This document shows positions 53,188 through 62,200 of a stretch of 64,000 nucleotides of DNA, in pieces. The notes under the pieces were generated by a model that saw only the letters and a list, made by a program, of their open reading frames with translations, was not told where the DNA came from and searched no databases. The number at the start of each line of letters is the position of its first letter. The stretch's first letter is position 1. The position numbers and the translations under genes are program-made. This DNA comes from Pigmentiphaga sp. NML080357 (GTDB lineage: Bacteria; Pseudomonadota; Gammaproteobacteria; Burkholderiales; Burkholderiaceae_B): the NCBI RefSeq assembly GCF_002188465.1, contig NZ_NINW01000049.1, positions 186,001 through 250,000 on the forward strand, read 5' to 3'.

Positions 53188-53321
53188 GACAGTCGGAGCT
53201 TGAACGCAGGAGACAGCCGTGCTGAGATAACGGCTTCGACGGCAGGCTAGCCGCGCCCCCGTCAAATTTTCGTGAAAAATTCCTCGTAGAATCGTTCGCC
53301 CCCCCGCGCCGTCCGCCGCCC

Positions 53322-54005
53322 ATGCGCATCCTGGTCATCGAAGACAACCGCGACATCCTGGCCAACGTGCTGGACTACCTGCAGCTGCAGGGCTACGTCG
53401 TCGACTGCGCCCAGGACGGGCTCGGGGGCCTGCATCTGGCGGTGACGCAGGACTACGACCTCATCGTGCTCGACGTGATGCTGCCCGGCATCGACGGCTA
53501 CCAGGTATGCGAGCGGCTGCGCAACGACGCCGGCCGCGACACGCCCATCATCATGCTGACCGCGCGCGACGCGCTCGACGACCGCCTTCAGGGGCTGACC
53601 GCTGGCGCCGACGACTACCTCGTCAAGCCTTTCGCCCTGTCGGAACTGCTGGCGCGCATCCAGGCGGTGCTGCGGCGTACGCAGGGCAGCCGCAAGCGGG
53701 TCCTGCAGGTGGCGGACCTGAGCCTCGATCTCGACACCCTGCAGGCGACCCGGGCCGGCGTCCCGCTCAAGCTCAATCCGGTGGGGCTCAAGCTGCTGGA
53801 AATCCTCTTGCGCAGGAGTCCCGCCGTCGTGCGGCGCGATACCCTGGAGGAGGCGCTGTGGGGAGAAGAGCGGCCCGACAGCGACGCGCTGCGCAGCCAC
53901 ATCCACCAGTTGCGGCAAGTGCTGGACAAGCCCTTCGACCGGCCGCTGCTGCATACCCTGCACGGCATCGGCTACCGCCTGGCCGAGCGCGCCGATGGCC
54001 GCTAG
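53322..54005 (+). CDS. OmpR/PhoB-type response regulator (PmrA/BasR-like)
   Basis: This protein of 227 residues has a receiver domain with phospho-acceptor D51 (LIVLDVMLPG), acidic pair ED at 7-8, K in YLVKPF near 102, and a C-terminal winged helix (residues about 130-222). It is divergent from eptA and overlaps its sensor gene by 11 bases. By analogy with PmrAB it may control eptA; no classical PmrA box was seen in the 134-base gap, which has a TAGAAT box at 53287-53292. Confidence 0.93.
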   Translation: MRILVIEDNRDILANVLDYLQLQGYVVDCAQDGLGGLHLAVTQDYDLIVLDVMLPGIDGYQVCERLRNDAGRDTPIIMLTARDALDDRLQGLTAGADDYLVKPFALSELLARIQAVLRRTQGSRKRVLQVADLSLDLDTLQATRAGVPLKLNPVGLKLLEILLRRSPAVVRRDTLEEALWGEERPDSDALRSHIHQLRQVLDKPFDRPLLHTLHGIGYRLAERADGR

Positions 54006-55251
54006 GCAGCCGTTCCAGCGCCGCATCGTCATCGCGTTCACGCTGATGACGCTCGTCGTCAGCGGCCTGTTCTCGCTGGGCATCGTCGGCATCGTCCACC
54101 TGGTCGAGGAGGACCTGATCTCCAACGAGATGCAAAGCGAGCTGAACGGCATCCTCGGCCAGCTGCCGCGCATGCCCGATGTCGATCACGATGTCAGCTT
54201 CTACGCTTCCGTGCCGCCGGCGCAGCCCATCCCCCCGCAGTTCGACTTGAAGGCAGGCTTTTCCGAAGTCGTCACCGGCGACGAGGCCTATTACGTCTAC
54301 GCCCATCACGACGCGGGCGGACAGCGCTATGTGCTGGTGCAAGCCCAGCACGAGTTCGAGGCGCGCGAGCAGGCCCTGTTCCGCATCGTGCTTGCCGGCT
54401 TCGTGCTGAGCGTACTGGGCGCGTGGCTGCTCGGGTGGATCGTGGCCCGCCGCGTCATGGCGCCCGTGGCGCAGTTGGCCGCCCAGGTGGCGCACGGCGA
54501 CTTGCTGCATCCCGGCGCCCCGCCGCTGGCTCCCGGCTATGCGAACGACGAGATCGGCCGCCTGGCGGCAGCCTTCGACGAGAGCTTCGGACAACTGCGG
54601 CGGCTGCTCGAGCGCGAGCGCCTGTTCACCAGCGACGTCAGCCACGAACTGCGTACGCCGCTGATGGTCATCGCCACTTCGTGCGAACTGCTCGAAACCC
54701 GGCCGCTGGACGAACGCGAACGCCAGCAGGTCGCCCGCATCCACCGCGCCGCCGAGGAAATGCACGACCTGGTGCAGACCTTCCTGGTGCTGGCGCGGCC
54801 GCAGTCGCAAGCCACGGTCCAGGGCGCGCAGCGCCGCCTGGCCGAGGTGGCCCGCGAGCAGGAGGCCCATTGGGCCCCGCTGATGGCTGAGCGCGGGCTG
54901 GCGTTTGCCGTGCGTACCGAATCTGGCGACGACGGCCTGTACAACGGCACGCTGCTGGCAACGGTCATGTCCAACCTGCTGCGCAATGCGCTGCACTACA
55001 CCGGCGGCGGCCAGGTCAGCCTGGTGCTGCGGCGCGGAGGGTTCGACGTCGAGGACAGCGGAGCGGGCATTCCCGATGCCCAGAAGGCGCGCATCTTCGA
55101 TCCCTTCGTGCGGGGCGAGCCCGGCCGCGGCGAAGGCATGGGGCTCGGGCTGTCGCTGGTCAAGCGCATCTGTGCGCGGCAGGGCTGGGAGGTTTCGCTC
55201 GAAGACGTCGCGCCGCACGGCAGCAGGTTCCGGGTGCGATTGGATACGTAG
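53995..55251 (+). CDS. Sensor histidine kinase (PmrB/BasS-like)
   Basis: This protein of 418 residues has two membrane helices (residues about 12-35 and 130-152) around a periplasmic sensor of about 95 residues, then HAMP, the phospho-acceptor H217 in SDVSHELRTPL, and the ATPase domain (N box LLRNALHYTGGG, G boxes DSGAGIP and GMGLGLSLV). It overlaps the response regulator and faces eptA, so envelope stress or metal sensing is likely. Confidence 0.94.
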   Translation: MAARQPFQRRIVIAFTLMTLVVSGLFSLGIVGIVHLVEEDLISNEMQSELNGILGQLPRMPDVDHDVSFYASVPPAQPIPPQFDLKAGFSEVVTGDEAYYVYAHHDAGGQRYVLVQAQHEFEAREQALFRIVLAGFVLSVLGAWLLGWIVARRVMAPVAQLAAQVAHGDLLHPGAPPLAPGYANDEIGRLAAAFDESFGQLRRLLERERLFTSDVSHELRTPLMVIATSCELLETRPLDERERQQVARIHRAAEEMHDLVQTFLVLARPQSQATVQGAQRRLAEVAREQEAHWAPLMAERGLAFAVRTESGDDGLYNGTLLATVMSNLLRNALHYTGGGQVSLVLRRGGFDVEDSGAGIPDAQKARIFDPFVRGEPGRGEGMGLGLSLVKRICARQGWEVSLEDVAPHGSRFRVRLDT

Positions 55252-55296
55252 GAGGGCTGCAGATCCAACCTCCGCCGACTTCCAGCCGGGCCGGCC

Positions 55297-56655
55297 TCAT
55301 CTTGCCAGCGTGACCAGCAGGCCGGTCGCCGCGCAACCCGCAATGACCTGGATGACGCCGCGCCGGTAGCGGAACAGCGCGATTGCCGCCGCAAGCGCGA
55401 TCAAGGCCGAGATCCAATCGAACCTTCCCGACCAGCCTTGGGGCCACAAGACGTGGTAGCCGAAGAACAAGGCGAGGTTCAGGATCACCCCTACCACGGC
55501 GGCCGTGATGGCGGTCAGCGGCGCGGTGAACTTCAGGTCTTCTTTCGTCGCTTCGACCAGCGGCCCGCCTCCCAGGATGAAAAGGAAGGAGGGTAGAAAC
55601 GTGAACCACGTCACGAGCGTCGCCCCCAGCGCGCCGGCAAGAAACAGATTGCCCGGACCCAGCAACTCATGGAAGTAGCCGGCCACGAAACCCACGAACG
55701 CCACCACCATGATCAGCGGCCCGGGGGTGGTTTCGCCCAGCGCCAGGCCGTCGATCATCTGCGCGGCCGTCAGCCAGGCATGGTGGTCGACCGCGCCCTG
55801 GTATATGTACGGCAACACCGCGTAGGCGCCGCCGAAGGTCAGCAGCGCGGCCTTGGTGAAGAACCATCCCATCTGCGTGTAGGCGCCTTGCCACCCGTAG
55901 AGGGCGGTCAGCGCCGCCATGGGGATGGCCCAGAGCGCGCAGCCCGCCAGCAGCAGCATGCCCAGGCGCGACCAGCGAAAGCGCGCATGAGCCGGTGTCG
56001 GCGTGTCGTCGTCGATGATGGCCGGGCCGGATTCCTCGATCCTCGCGCCGTGCCCCCCTCCGGCGCGAAACAGCTGCGGCCGCCACTTGCCGCCCAGGAA
56101 ACCGGCCAATGCCGCAACGGCCACGATGAGCGGAAAGGGAGCCCCGAGCGCGAAGATGGCCACGAACGCCGCGCCGGCAATCGCCCAGAGCGCCGGATTC
56201 TTCAGCGCCCGCGATCCGATGCGATGCGCGGCGTGCAGAACGATGGCCGTGACCGCGGGCTTGATGCCGTAGAAGAGGCCCGCGACGGCAGGCAGGCTGC
56301 CATAGGCGGCATAGATCCACGACAGGGCTGTCAGCACCAGCAGGGAAGGGAGGACGAAAAGGCCGCCGGCAATGATGCCGCCCCAGCTGCGGTGCAGGAG
56401 CCAGCCGATATAGGTCGCCAATTGCTGGGCCTCGGGCCCGGGCAGGAGCATGCAATAGTTCAAGGCGTGCAGGAAACGCCGCTCGCTGATCCAGCGCCGG
56501 CGCTCGACCAGTTCGGTGTGCATGATGGCAATCTGTCCGGCCGGTCCGCCGAAGCTGATGAAGCCCAGCTTCAGCCAAAAGCGCAGCGCTGCGCCCAGCG
56601 AAAGCCGAGGGCGCACGGATTCAGGGGGAAGGGATACGGGCGTAGCGGTGTCCAC
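55297..56655 (-). CDS. chrA: Chromate transporter ChrA (two CHR domains)
   Basis: This membrane protein of 452 residues has two homologous CHR halves: the first with LGFISFGGPAGQIAIMH and MLLPGPEAQQLATYIGW, the second with AALLTFGGAYAVLPYIYQ and LALGETTPGPLIMVVAFVGF. It expels chromate in exchange for protons or other anions. The GTG at 56655 has GGAG 7-10 bases upstream and starts VDTATPVSLP, so it is preferred over longer frames. Confidence 0.93.
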   Translation of the reverse strand: MDTATPVSLPPESVRPRLSLGAALRFWLKLGFISFGGPAGQIAIMHTELVERRRWISERRFLHALNYCMLLPGPEAQQLATYIGWLLHRSWGGIIAGGLFVLPSLLVLTALSWIYAAYGSLPAVAGLFYGIKPAVTAIVLHAAHRIGSRALKNPALWAIAGAAFVAIFALGAPFPLIVAVAALAGFLGGKWRPQLFRAGGGHGARIEESGPAIIDDDTPTPAHARFRWSRLGMLLLAGCALWAIPMAALTALYGWQGAYTQMGWFFTKAALLTFGGAYAVLPYIYQGAVDHHAWLTAAQMIDGLALGETTPGPLIMVVAFVGFVAGYFHELLGPGNLFLAGALGATLVTWFTFLPSFLFILGGGPLVEATKEDLKFTAPLTAITAAVVGVILNLALFFGYHVLWPQGWSGRFDWISALIALAAAIALFRYRRGVIQVIAGCAATGLLVTLAR

Positions 56656-56764
56656 GGAAAACTCCGGCTGAGAGTGCCAGCGCTTGGACGGGACACCGTC
56701 TATCTTGGAAGAGCGGGAGGCTGAAATCCCGAGTGAATCAATGCTAGCACGGCGCGCGCGATCG

Positions 56765-57994
56765 TCAAACCTCGGCCGGGACCGTCCGGGACCTCCGCCG
56801 GCCCGGCCTGGGCCGCAACCCATACCGAACGATGCCGGTGACGCACAACAGGACGACGGCGAGTCCGCCCAGCGCGATGGCGGCTTGGCCCGGCGGGCCG
56901 AACACCTTGCCCGAGTGCACGGGATACATCCACACCAGGAACCGGTCCACGGGCGTTCCGCTCTCATAGCCGAAGCGGCCGAGCAGGCGGCCGGTCTGGT
57001 GGTCCAGGAAGACCTGTTCGTAGCGGACGCGCAAGGCCCGCTCGCGAAGATGCTTTTCCTTGAAGGCCACGCGATACGCCCCGAGCGAAGGAAGGTAGCC
57101 CAGGTACCACGGTTCATAGTCGCGCGCGTCTTTTGGCAGGAATGTCCGTGCAAGCCCGATGCTTTGCGCGGGGCCGATGGCGGGCGCCGAGGGGCCGCCG
57201 TCGGCCACCCGCGGCAGCGTCGAGATGGGGTGCGGCGTGATGGGGCCGAACAGGCTGGCGGCCGGCTTGAAGATTTCGTTGCCCAGGTTGAAATAGACGC
57301 CGGTAAAGGCAAGCGGCAGGGCGATCGGGAGCATCCACAGGCCGCCGGCGCGATGCAGGTCGTTGATCCATCGCAGCCCCTTGGCCCCCCAAGGAAGCCG
57401 CCATGCGGGTTTCCATGCCGCCCAGAAGCCGCGTGCCGGCAGGAGCCGGCTATCCAGGGGCCCGGAGGCGACGCGCCGCGGCCGTGCGGGCAGGGTCAGG
57501 TAAATCCCCGCCAGCGTGATCGCCAGCCAGGCCACTGCCAGGCCGCCGACCAGGCGGGTGCCCCACTGCCCCGGCAGCGTCAGGTTGCGATGGAAGCGAT
57601 TGAGCCAGGGCATGACATGGGCACGATCCCATCGCCATGCGCCCCATTTCCGGGTGCCCAGTATCGTGCCGGTGGCCGGGTCGATGAACATTCGGTCGAA
57701 GTCGACCGCATGGCCGGGGCGCGCCGCGACATGGATTTCGCTGCTCTGCCCGGGCACCGTATCCAGCGGCCATTGCACGATCCGGATACGGCGGTCCTGG
57801 TCTTCGACCCGCTCGATCAATGTATCCAGCGGCAAGGGCGCGCGTGCCGCCTGGACCCGGAACAGCGCCGGATTGAGCCAGGCATCCAGCTCGTGCTCGA
57901 ACGCGATCAGGCTGCCCGTCAGGCCGCAGGCGGCAAGAAAGAGCGCGATGGCGAGGCCGCACCAGCGGTGCAGCCCGCGAAGCAGTCGCCGCAC
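56765..57994 (-). CDS. PepSY-associated membrane protein, siderophore-reductase-like
   Basis: This inner-membrane protein of 409 residues has four helices and PepSY-type periplasmic segments (RGLHRWCGLAIALFL, MPWLNRFHRNL, NDLHRAGGLWMLPIALPLAF, MYPVHSGKVFG). Conserved histidines in the helices could hold haem. It starts 4 bases after the TonB siderophore receptor gene, in the position of ferric-siderophore reductases of the FsrB/PiuB type that release iron by reduction in the periplasm. Confidence 0.9.
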   Translation of the reverse strand: MRRLLRGLHRWCGLAIALFLAACGLTGSLIAFEHELDAWLNPALFRVQAARAPLPLDTLIERVEDQDRRIRIVQWPLDTVPGQSSEIHVAARPGHAVDFDRMFIDPATGTILGTRKWGAWRWDRAHVMPWLNRFHRNLTLPGQWGTRLVGGLAVAWLAITLAGIYLTLPARPRRVASGPLDSRLLPARGFWAAWKPAWRLPWGAKGLRWINDLHRAGGLWMLPIALPLAFTGVYFNLGNEIFKPAASLFGPITPHPISTLPRVADGGPSAPAIGPAQSIGLARTFLPKDARDYEPWYLGYLPSLGAYRVAFKEKHLRERALRVRYEQVFLDHQTGRLLGRFGYESGTPVDRFLVWMYPVHSGKVFGPPGQAAIALGGLAVVLLCVTGIVRYGLRPRPGRRRSRTVPAEV

Positions 57995-57998
57995 GGGC

Positions 57999-60503
57999 TC
58001 ACCAGGTATGGGCGTAGCTGATCTTCAGCACCGTGCCCGCCGCGGGAAGGTGGCTGGTGTTGGTGTTGCTGCGCAAGAGCTGGCTGTAGAGCGGGTAGTA
58101 ATAGCGGTTGAACAGGTTCTCGATGCCGAACGACACCCGGTTCTTGGCGTCGATGCGCCAATGGCTCATCAAGTCCACGGTGGTATAGCCTTTCGTGTCG
58201 TAGCGGCCGAAGCTCGTTTTCCCGTCCAGGCGATAGTCCCGGGATGCATACGAGGTGGCCTGGAGCCGATGGGTCCAGCGGGAATTGGGGCGATACTCGA
58301 CATAGGCGCTTACCTTCAGCGGCGGAATGCGAAAGCCCGTCATGTCCTGGTAGGCAGCCGCCGCCTGGGGAAGTTCGCGGCCCTTCATCCATGTGAAGCT
58401 GGCTCCGGCGCTCCAGCGGTCGTCGTCGCTGAAATAGTCGAGGCTGCCTTCCACGCCGTGGATCCGCTCCTTGGTGCGCAGCAAGGTCAGTCCGTTGTTG
58501 AAGCTCTGGACCGCGCCCAGGTTGGACCGCGACTGGAACACGCTCAGGCTCGTCCGCACATTGTCGAAGCTGCCGCGCCAACCCAGTTCATAGGTGTTGG
58601 TCTTGATGGGCTCGAGATTGGAGTTGCCCATGTTGAAGCTGGGCGAGGCGTTGCGCAGTACGACGCCGATGTCCGGCAGCTCGAAGCCCTGGCTGAACGA
58701 GGCGTAGAGTTCATGGCCCTTGGCCGGACTGAACACCGTGCCCACGTTGAATGACCAGGCGCCGTAGTTCACCGTGCCGCCCGCCACCGATTGCGGATCG
58801 GCCGCGCGCGATTGCGATAGCGGCGTGAACGTGTTGAAGCTGGCCCTGGCGCGATCGTAGCGGGCGCCGCCCTCGACCGACCATTGGTCGTTGAACTTGT
58901 GCTGCAGCTGCGCGAACGCGCCCAGGCTGCGCGTGGTGAGCGGGGGCATGTAGGTCAGGCGGCCGGTCTTGTTGAAGACCAGCCCGCCGCTCGCGTCGTA
59001 GGCCGCGGGGTCGAAGACGTCGAGCGGCATGTCGGTCCGCTCGTGATTGAAATCCGCACCCCAGATCAGCAGGGTGTCCTTCTCCTGGCCCAGGGGCGTC
59101 TTGACGGTGAGCCGTCCGCCGAAGACCCTGGAGTTCTGCATCACCTGGTCGACGTTGCCTCCCCGGACGGGAACGGCACGGGCATCGAACGGCGAGAACC
59201 GCGTGAAGAAATCCCGGTAGTACAGTTGCGCGGCCAGCGTGCTGCCGGCCAGGTCGCGGTCCTCATAGTCCAGGCCCAGCATGGTGTTCTTGATCTGGTT
59301 CTGGTCGTCGAGCTTCAGGCCCTTGATGGATCGGGCCGGCACCGAGCCGGGCGGCAGCTTGGCAACCGAAGGGTCCGACGCGTATTTGCTGTCCTGGCGG
59401 GCGTCGTAGCGGCTGGCGGACAATTGCAGTCGCTGGTCGTCCGAGAGCTTGAAGCCGACCTTGGCCGAGGCGTTGTAAATATTGGAGTCGAACATGTCGC
59501 CCTGGCTGGGTTCCGGGGCGATGCGATGGCCCTTCGCGTCGAACGAGCCGCCGTTGTGCCGGGCGCCGAGGCTGACCGAGTAGTCGACGATCTCGCCGCC
59601 CCCCGAGATGTGATGCTGCACTTCGCCACCCAGGCCGGACGCGCCCAGTCTGGAAAGCGGCGTGATGCCGGTCACGATGGTTTCAGCCTTCGCTTCCCCC
59701 GAGGGCCGCTTGGTGCGAATGGAAATGATGCCGCCCGCGGCGCCGCTCCCGTAGATGGCGCTGCTGCCGCGGAGCACCTCGATCTGCTCGATGTCCGCCG
59801 GATTGATGTTGGCCAGGTTCCGGGACGAATCGCGATTGGTATTGAGCGGAATGCCGTCGACCAGCACCAGCATGTTCCGGCCCCGCAGCGTCTGGCCGTA
59901 ATCGGTAATGGTGCGGCTGGAGTCCGCCATGCCCGGGACCACCTTGCTCAACATGGTGGCCACGCTGTCCGAGCCCAGCCGCAGTTGCTCGACTTCTTCC
60001 TCATCGAGCGTCGTGACCGGCCGGGTGGGTGCGGTCAGATTGTTCTGCGTACGGCCGCTGACCGTGACGGTCGGCAGGTCGACCGGGGGCGGGGATACCG
60101 CTGCAGCGGTGGCCGCGGCGGGGGCTGCAGCGGCCTGTCCGGATGGAACCGGCTCCAGCGTATAGTTGCCTTCCCCGACCTGCTTCGCCCTGAGCCCCGT
60201 CCGCTCCAGGAGGCGCGCAAAGCCGCTTTCCACGGTGAACGACCCCGACAGCCCGGTCGTGAGCATGCCGCGCAAGGCGGCCGGATTCACGCTCAGATTG
60301 ACGCCCGCCTGGCCCGCGAAGCGCATCAACGCGGGTTCCAGGGGGCCGGCGGGAATCTGGTAGACCTTCTGCTCCGACTGCGCGGCGAGCGTCGCGGCCT
60401 GGATATCCGCGGCTTGGGAAGCGACGAAGGCGAGGCCCAGGCAGGCGGCCAGGGTGCTGCGGCGGGGGAGAAAGCGGGTGGAGCTTGCAGGGTGTGCGGG
60501 CAT
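57999..60503 (-). CDS. TonB-dependent siderophore receptor with signalling (STN) domain
   Basis: This protein of 834 residues has a signal peptide, an STN domain (residues about 45-110; YQIPAGPLEPALMRFAGQAG), plug and barrel ending VLKISYAHTW with a terminal aromatic residue. The STN domain passes a ligand signal through FecR to the sigma factor encoded upstream. The arrangement sigma/anti-sigma/receptor resembles the bupI-bupR-bfrZ set described in Bordetella bronchiseptica, but identity cannot be settled here. The gap to fecR is 144 bases and includes an A/T-rich stem-like element near 60586-60604. Confidence 0.93.
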   Translation of the reverse strand: MPAHPASSTRFLPRRSTLAACLGLAFVASQAADIQAATLAAQSEQKVYQIPAGPLEPALMRFAGQAGVNLSVNPAALRGMLTTGLSGSFTVESGFARLLERTGLRAKQVGEGNYTLEPVPSGQAAAAPAAATAAAVSPPPVDLPTVTVSGRTQNNLTAPTRPVTTLDEEEVEQLRLGSDSVATMLSKVVPGMADSSRTITDYGQTLRGRNMLVLVDGIPLNTNRDSSRNLANINPADIEQIEVLRGSSAIYGSGAAGGIISIRTKRPSGEAKAETIVTGITPLSRLGASGLGGEVQHHISGGGEIVDYSVSLGARHNGGSFDAKGHRIAPEPSQGDMFDSNIYNASAKVGFKLSDDQRLQLSASRYDARQDSKYASDPSVAKLPPGSVPARSIKGLKLDDQNQIKNTMLGLDYEDRDLAGSTLAAQLYYRDFFTRFSPFDARAVPVRGGNVDQVMQNSRVFGGRLTVKTPLGQEKDTLLIWGADFNHERTDMPLDVFDPAAYDASGGLVFNKTGRLTYMPPLTTRSLGAFAQLQHKFNDQWSVEGGARYDRARASFNTFTPLSQSRAADPQSVAGGTVNYGAWSFNVGTVFSPAKGHELYASFSQGFELPDIGVVLRNASPSFNMGNSNLEPIKTNTYELGWRGSFDNVRTSLSVFQSRSNLGAVQSFNNGLTLLRTKERIHGVEGSLDYFSDDDRWSAGASFTWMKGRELPQAAAAYQDMTGFRIPPLKVSAYVEYRPNSRWTHRLQATSYASRDYRLDGKTSFGRYDTKGYTTVDLMSHWRIDAKNRVSFGIENLFNRYYYPLYSQLLRSNTNTSHLPAAGTVLKISYAHTW

Positions 60504-60647
60504 GTCGTGGAATCCTGGTGTCTCGATGTGCCGGCGAGGCGGCCTTGATATCCATGACAGGCGAGATCCGAAAACCGGACAGGCGCGGAAAAATTTTTTT
60601 CGCGGCCGGCCCGGCGCTAGAGACCGGCCCGGGCTCGACGCCCCGTA

Positions 60648-61601
60648 TCAGCGGCGGGCGATCCTGGTCCAGAATCGCGTCCGCGTTTCCACTTGCACAG
60701 GCAGCGTCCGGGCCAGCAGGTCCAGGACCCGGTCGGTATCGTCAAGATGGAACGCGCCCGAGACGCGCAGGTTGGCAACGCCGGGGTCGCACTGCAGGAC
60801 ACCCGTCCGGTAGCGCGCCAGCTCGGCCAGGAAGTCTTCCAGGCGCATGCCGTGCGCATACAGCACGCCCTGGCTCCAGGCATCGGCGCCCTCGGCAAGC
60901 CGCCGGACCGGGTCGAACGTCGTGTCGTCGAACCGGGTCTGTTCCCCGGCGCGTACCACCATGGACCGCGCCGAGCGGCGGGGAGTGATTTCCACGGCGC
61001 CTTCCAATACCGACAGCGTGGTGTCCTGCCCGTCCATCCGGACGATGAAACGCGTTCCCAGGGCGCGCATGCGTCCGTTGTCCGTCTCGACGATGAAGGG
61101 CAGCGCCGCCGGTGCGCCGGCGTGCGCAGTTTCCACGAGGATCTCGCCGGAATAGTGCCGCACCAGCCGCGTTTCCCGGTCGAACCGGGCGCTCAGGGCC
61201 GATGCCGTGTTCAACACGATCCGGCTGCCGTCGGCCAGCGTGACCGATCGCCGCTCCCCGGTGGCGGTCCGGTAGTCGGCGGTCCACGCCTGCCACGGCA
61301 GGTTGCGGTAGGCCAGCCAGCCCAGCGCCGGCGTCACGAGCGCCAACCCGGCGGCCCTGAGCACCTGCCTGCGGTCGGGGCGCCGGCGGGTGCGGGCCAG
61401 CACCGCCATGCCTATCGAGGCGGGGACCGTCCCCATCTGGCTGCGCAGCTGCTCCGCGCATTGCCAGACGCGTTCGTGCGCGGCGCTGCGCTTGCGCCAT
61501 CGCTGCAGCTCGGCTTCCTCGGCGGCACTGAAGTCAGATGCGTACTTGCGCGTCAGCCAGTGCACCGCTTCATCGAGAAGGGCCGTATCGACGCCGGGCA
61601 T
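60648..61601 (-). CDS. FecR-type anti-sigma / signal-transducing regulator
   Basis: This protein of 317 residues has a cytoplasmic N-terminal domain (EAVHWLTRKYASDFSAAEE), a membrane helix near residues 87-105 and a periplasmic FecR domain (RSVTLADGSRIVLNTASAL, MRALGTRFIVRMDG). It transmits the receptor's signal to the sigma factor. The start at 61601 lies 2 bases after the sigma-factor stop, so the two are translationally coupled. Confidence 0.93.
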   Translation of the reverse strand: MPGVDTALLDEAVHWLTRKYASDFSAAEEAELQRWRKRSAAHERVWQCAEQLRSQMGTVPASIGMAVLARTRRRPDRRQVLRAAGLALVTPALGWLAYRNLPWQAWTADYRTATGERRSVTLADGSRIVLNTASALSARFDRETRLVRHYSGEILVETAHAGAPAALPFIVETDNGRMRALGTRFIVRMDGQDTTLSVLEGAVEITPRRSARSMVVRAGEQTRFDDTTFDPVRRLAEGADAWSQGVLYAHGMRLEDFLAELARYRTGVLQCDPGVANLRVSGAFHLDDTDRVLDLLARTLPVQVETRTRFWTRIARR

Positions 61602-61603
61602 GG

Positions 61604-62128
61604 CTAGGCATCCAGCATGACGCGCAGGCACTGCCTGAAACCTTGCGCCATGTAGCGGGTAACCGTGCGCACGCTTATCCCCATCTGCCCGGCGATGTCT
61701 TCATAGGACAGGCCCTCCAGCTGGGAAAGCAGGAACGCCGTGCGGACCTTGGCGGGCAGTTCGCCCAGCAGCGCGTCCAGCTCCTGCAGCGTTTCCAGCA
61801 GGATGGCGCGGGTTTCCGCGGAAGGGACCGAGTCTTCGGGCAGCAGATGCAGGGAAGCCAGGTAGGCCTGGTGCAGCGACTGGCGCTCCAGGTAATTGAT
61901 CATCAGCCGCTTGGCGACGATCGTCAGGTAGGCGCGGGGCTGCCGGATGTCCTGGATGGCCTGCGTCCGCGCGCCTTCCCAGATCCGGGTAAACGTATCC
62001 TGGGCGAGATCCGCCGCGTCGGAGCGATTCCCCAGCTTGCGCTGCAGCCAGGCGACCAGCCACTGGCTATGTTCGTTGTACATGCTGCCGAGCGCTTGTC
62101 CGGCGGCACTGTCGGCAGGTTGAGACAC
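61604..62128 (-). CDS. FecI-type ECF sigma factor
   Basis: This protein of 174 residues has sigma region 2 (AADLAQDTFTRIWEGART) and region 4 helix-turn-helix (LEGLSYEDIAGQMGISVRTVTRYM). It directs transcription of the downstream siderophore receptor when the cognate ligand is present. The GTG at 62128 has GGGGAA 5 bases upstream; a TTG at 62152 is an alternative. It overlaps no gene and sits after a GGDEF gene on the same strand. Confidence 0.92.
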   Translation of the reverse strand: MSQPADSAAGQALGSMYNEHSQWLVAWLQRKLGNRSDAADLAQDTFTRIWEGARTQAIQDIRQPRAYLTIVAKRLMINYLERQSLHQAYLASLHLLPEDSVPSAETRAILLETLQELDALLGELPAKVRTAFLLSQLEGLSYEDIAGQMGISVRTVTRYMAQGFRQCLRVMLDA

Positions 62129-62171
62129 GGGTTCCCCGAGGTGGCTACGCAAAGGGCCCTATTGTCCCATA

Positions 62172-62190
62172 AATGATATCGATTCGTATT
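62172..62190 (-). promoter_or_regulatory. Weak Fur-box-like sequence upstream of the sigma factor
   Basis: AATGATATCGATTCGTATT matches about half of the 19 positions of the classical Fur box and lies 44 bases before the sigma-factor start, where iron control is expected. The match is poor, so this is tentative. Confidence 0.25.
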
Positions 62191-62200
62191 CTTCATGGCC

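Noticed and set aside
53188-53321. PmrA-type binding box between eptA and the response regulator
   Set aside because: No CTTAAT-N5-CTTAAT-like repeat is present; only a loose A/T dyad near 53263-53281.
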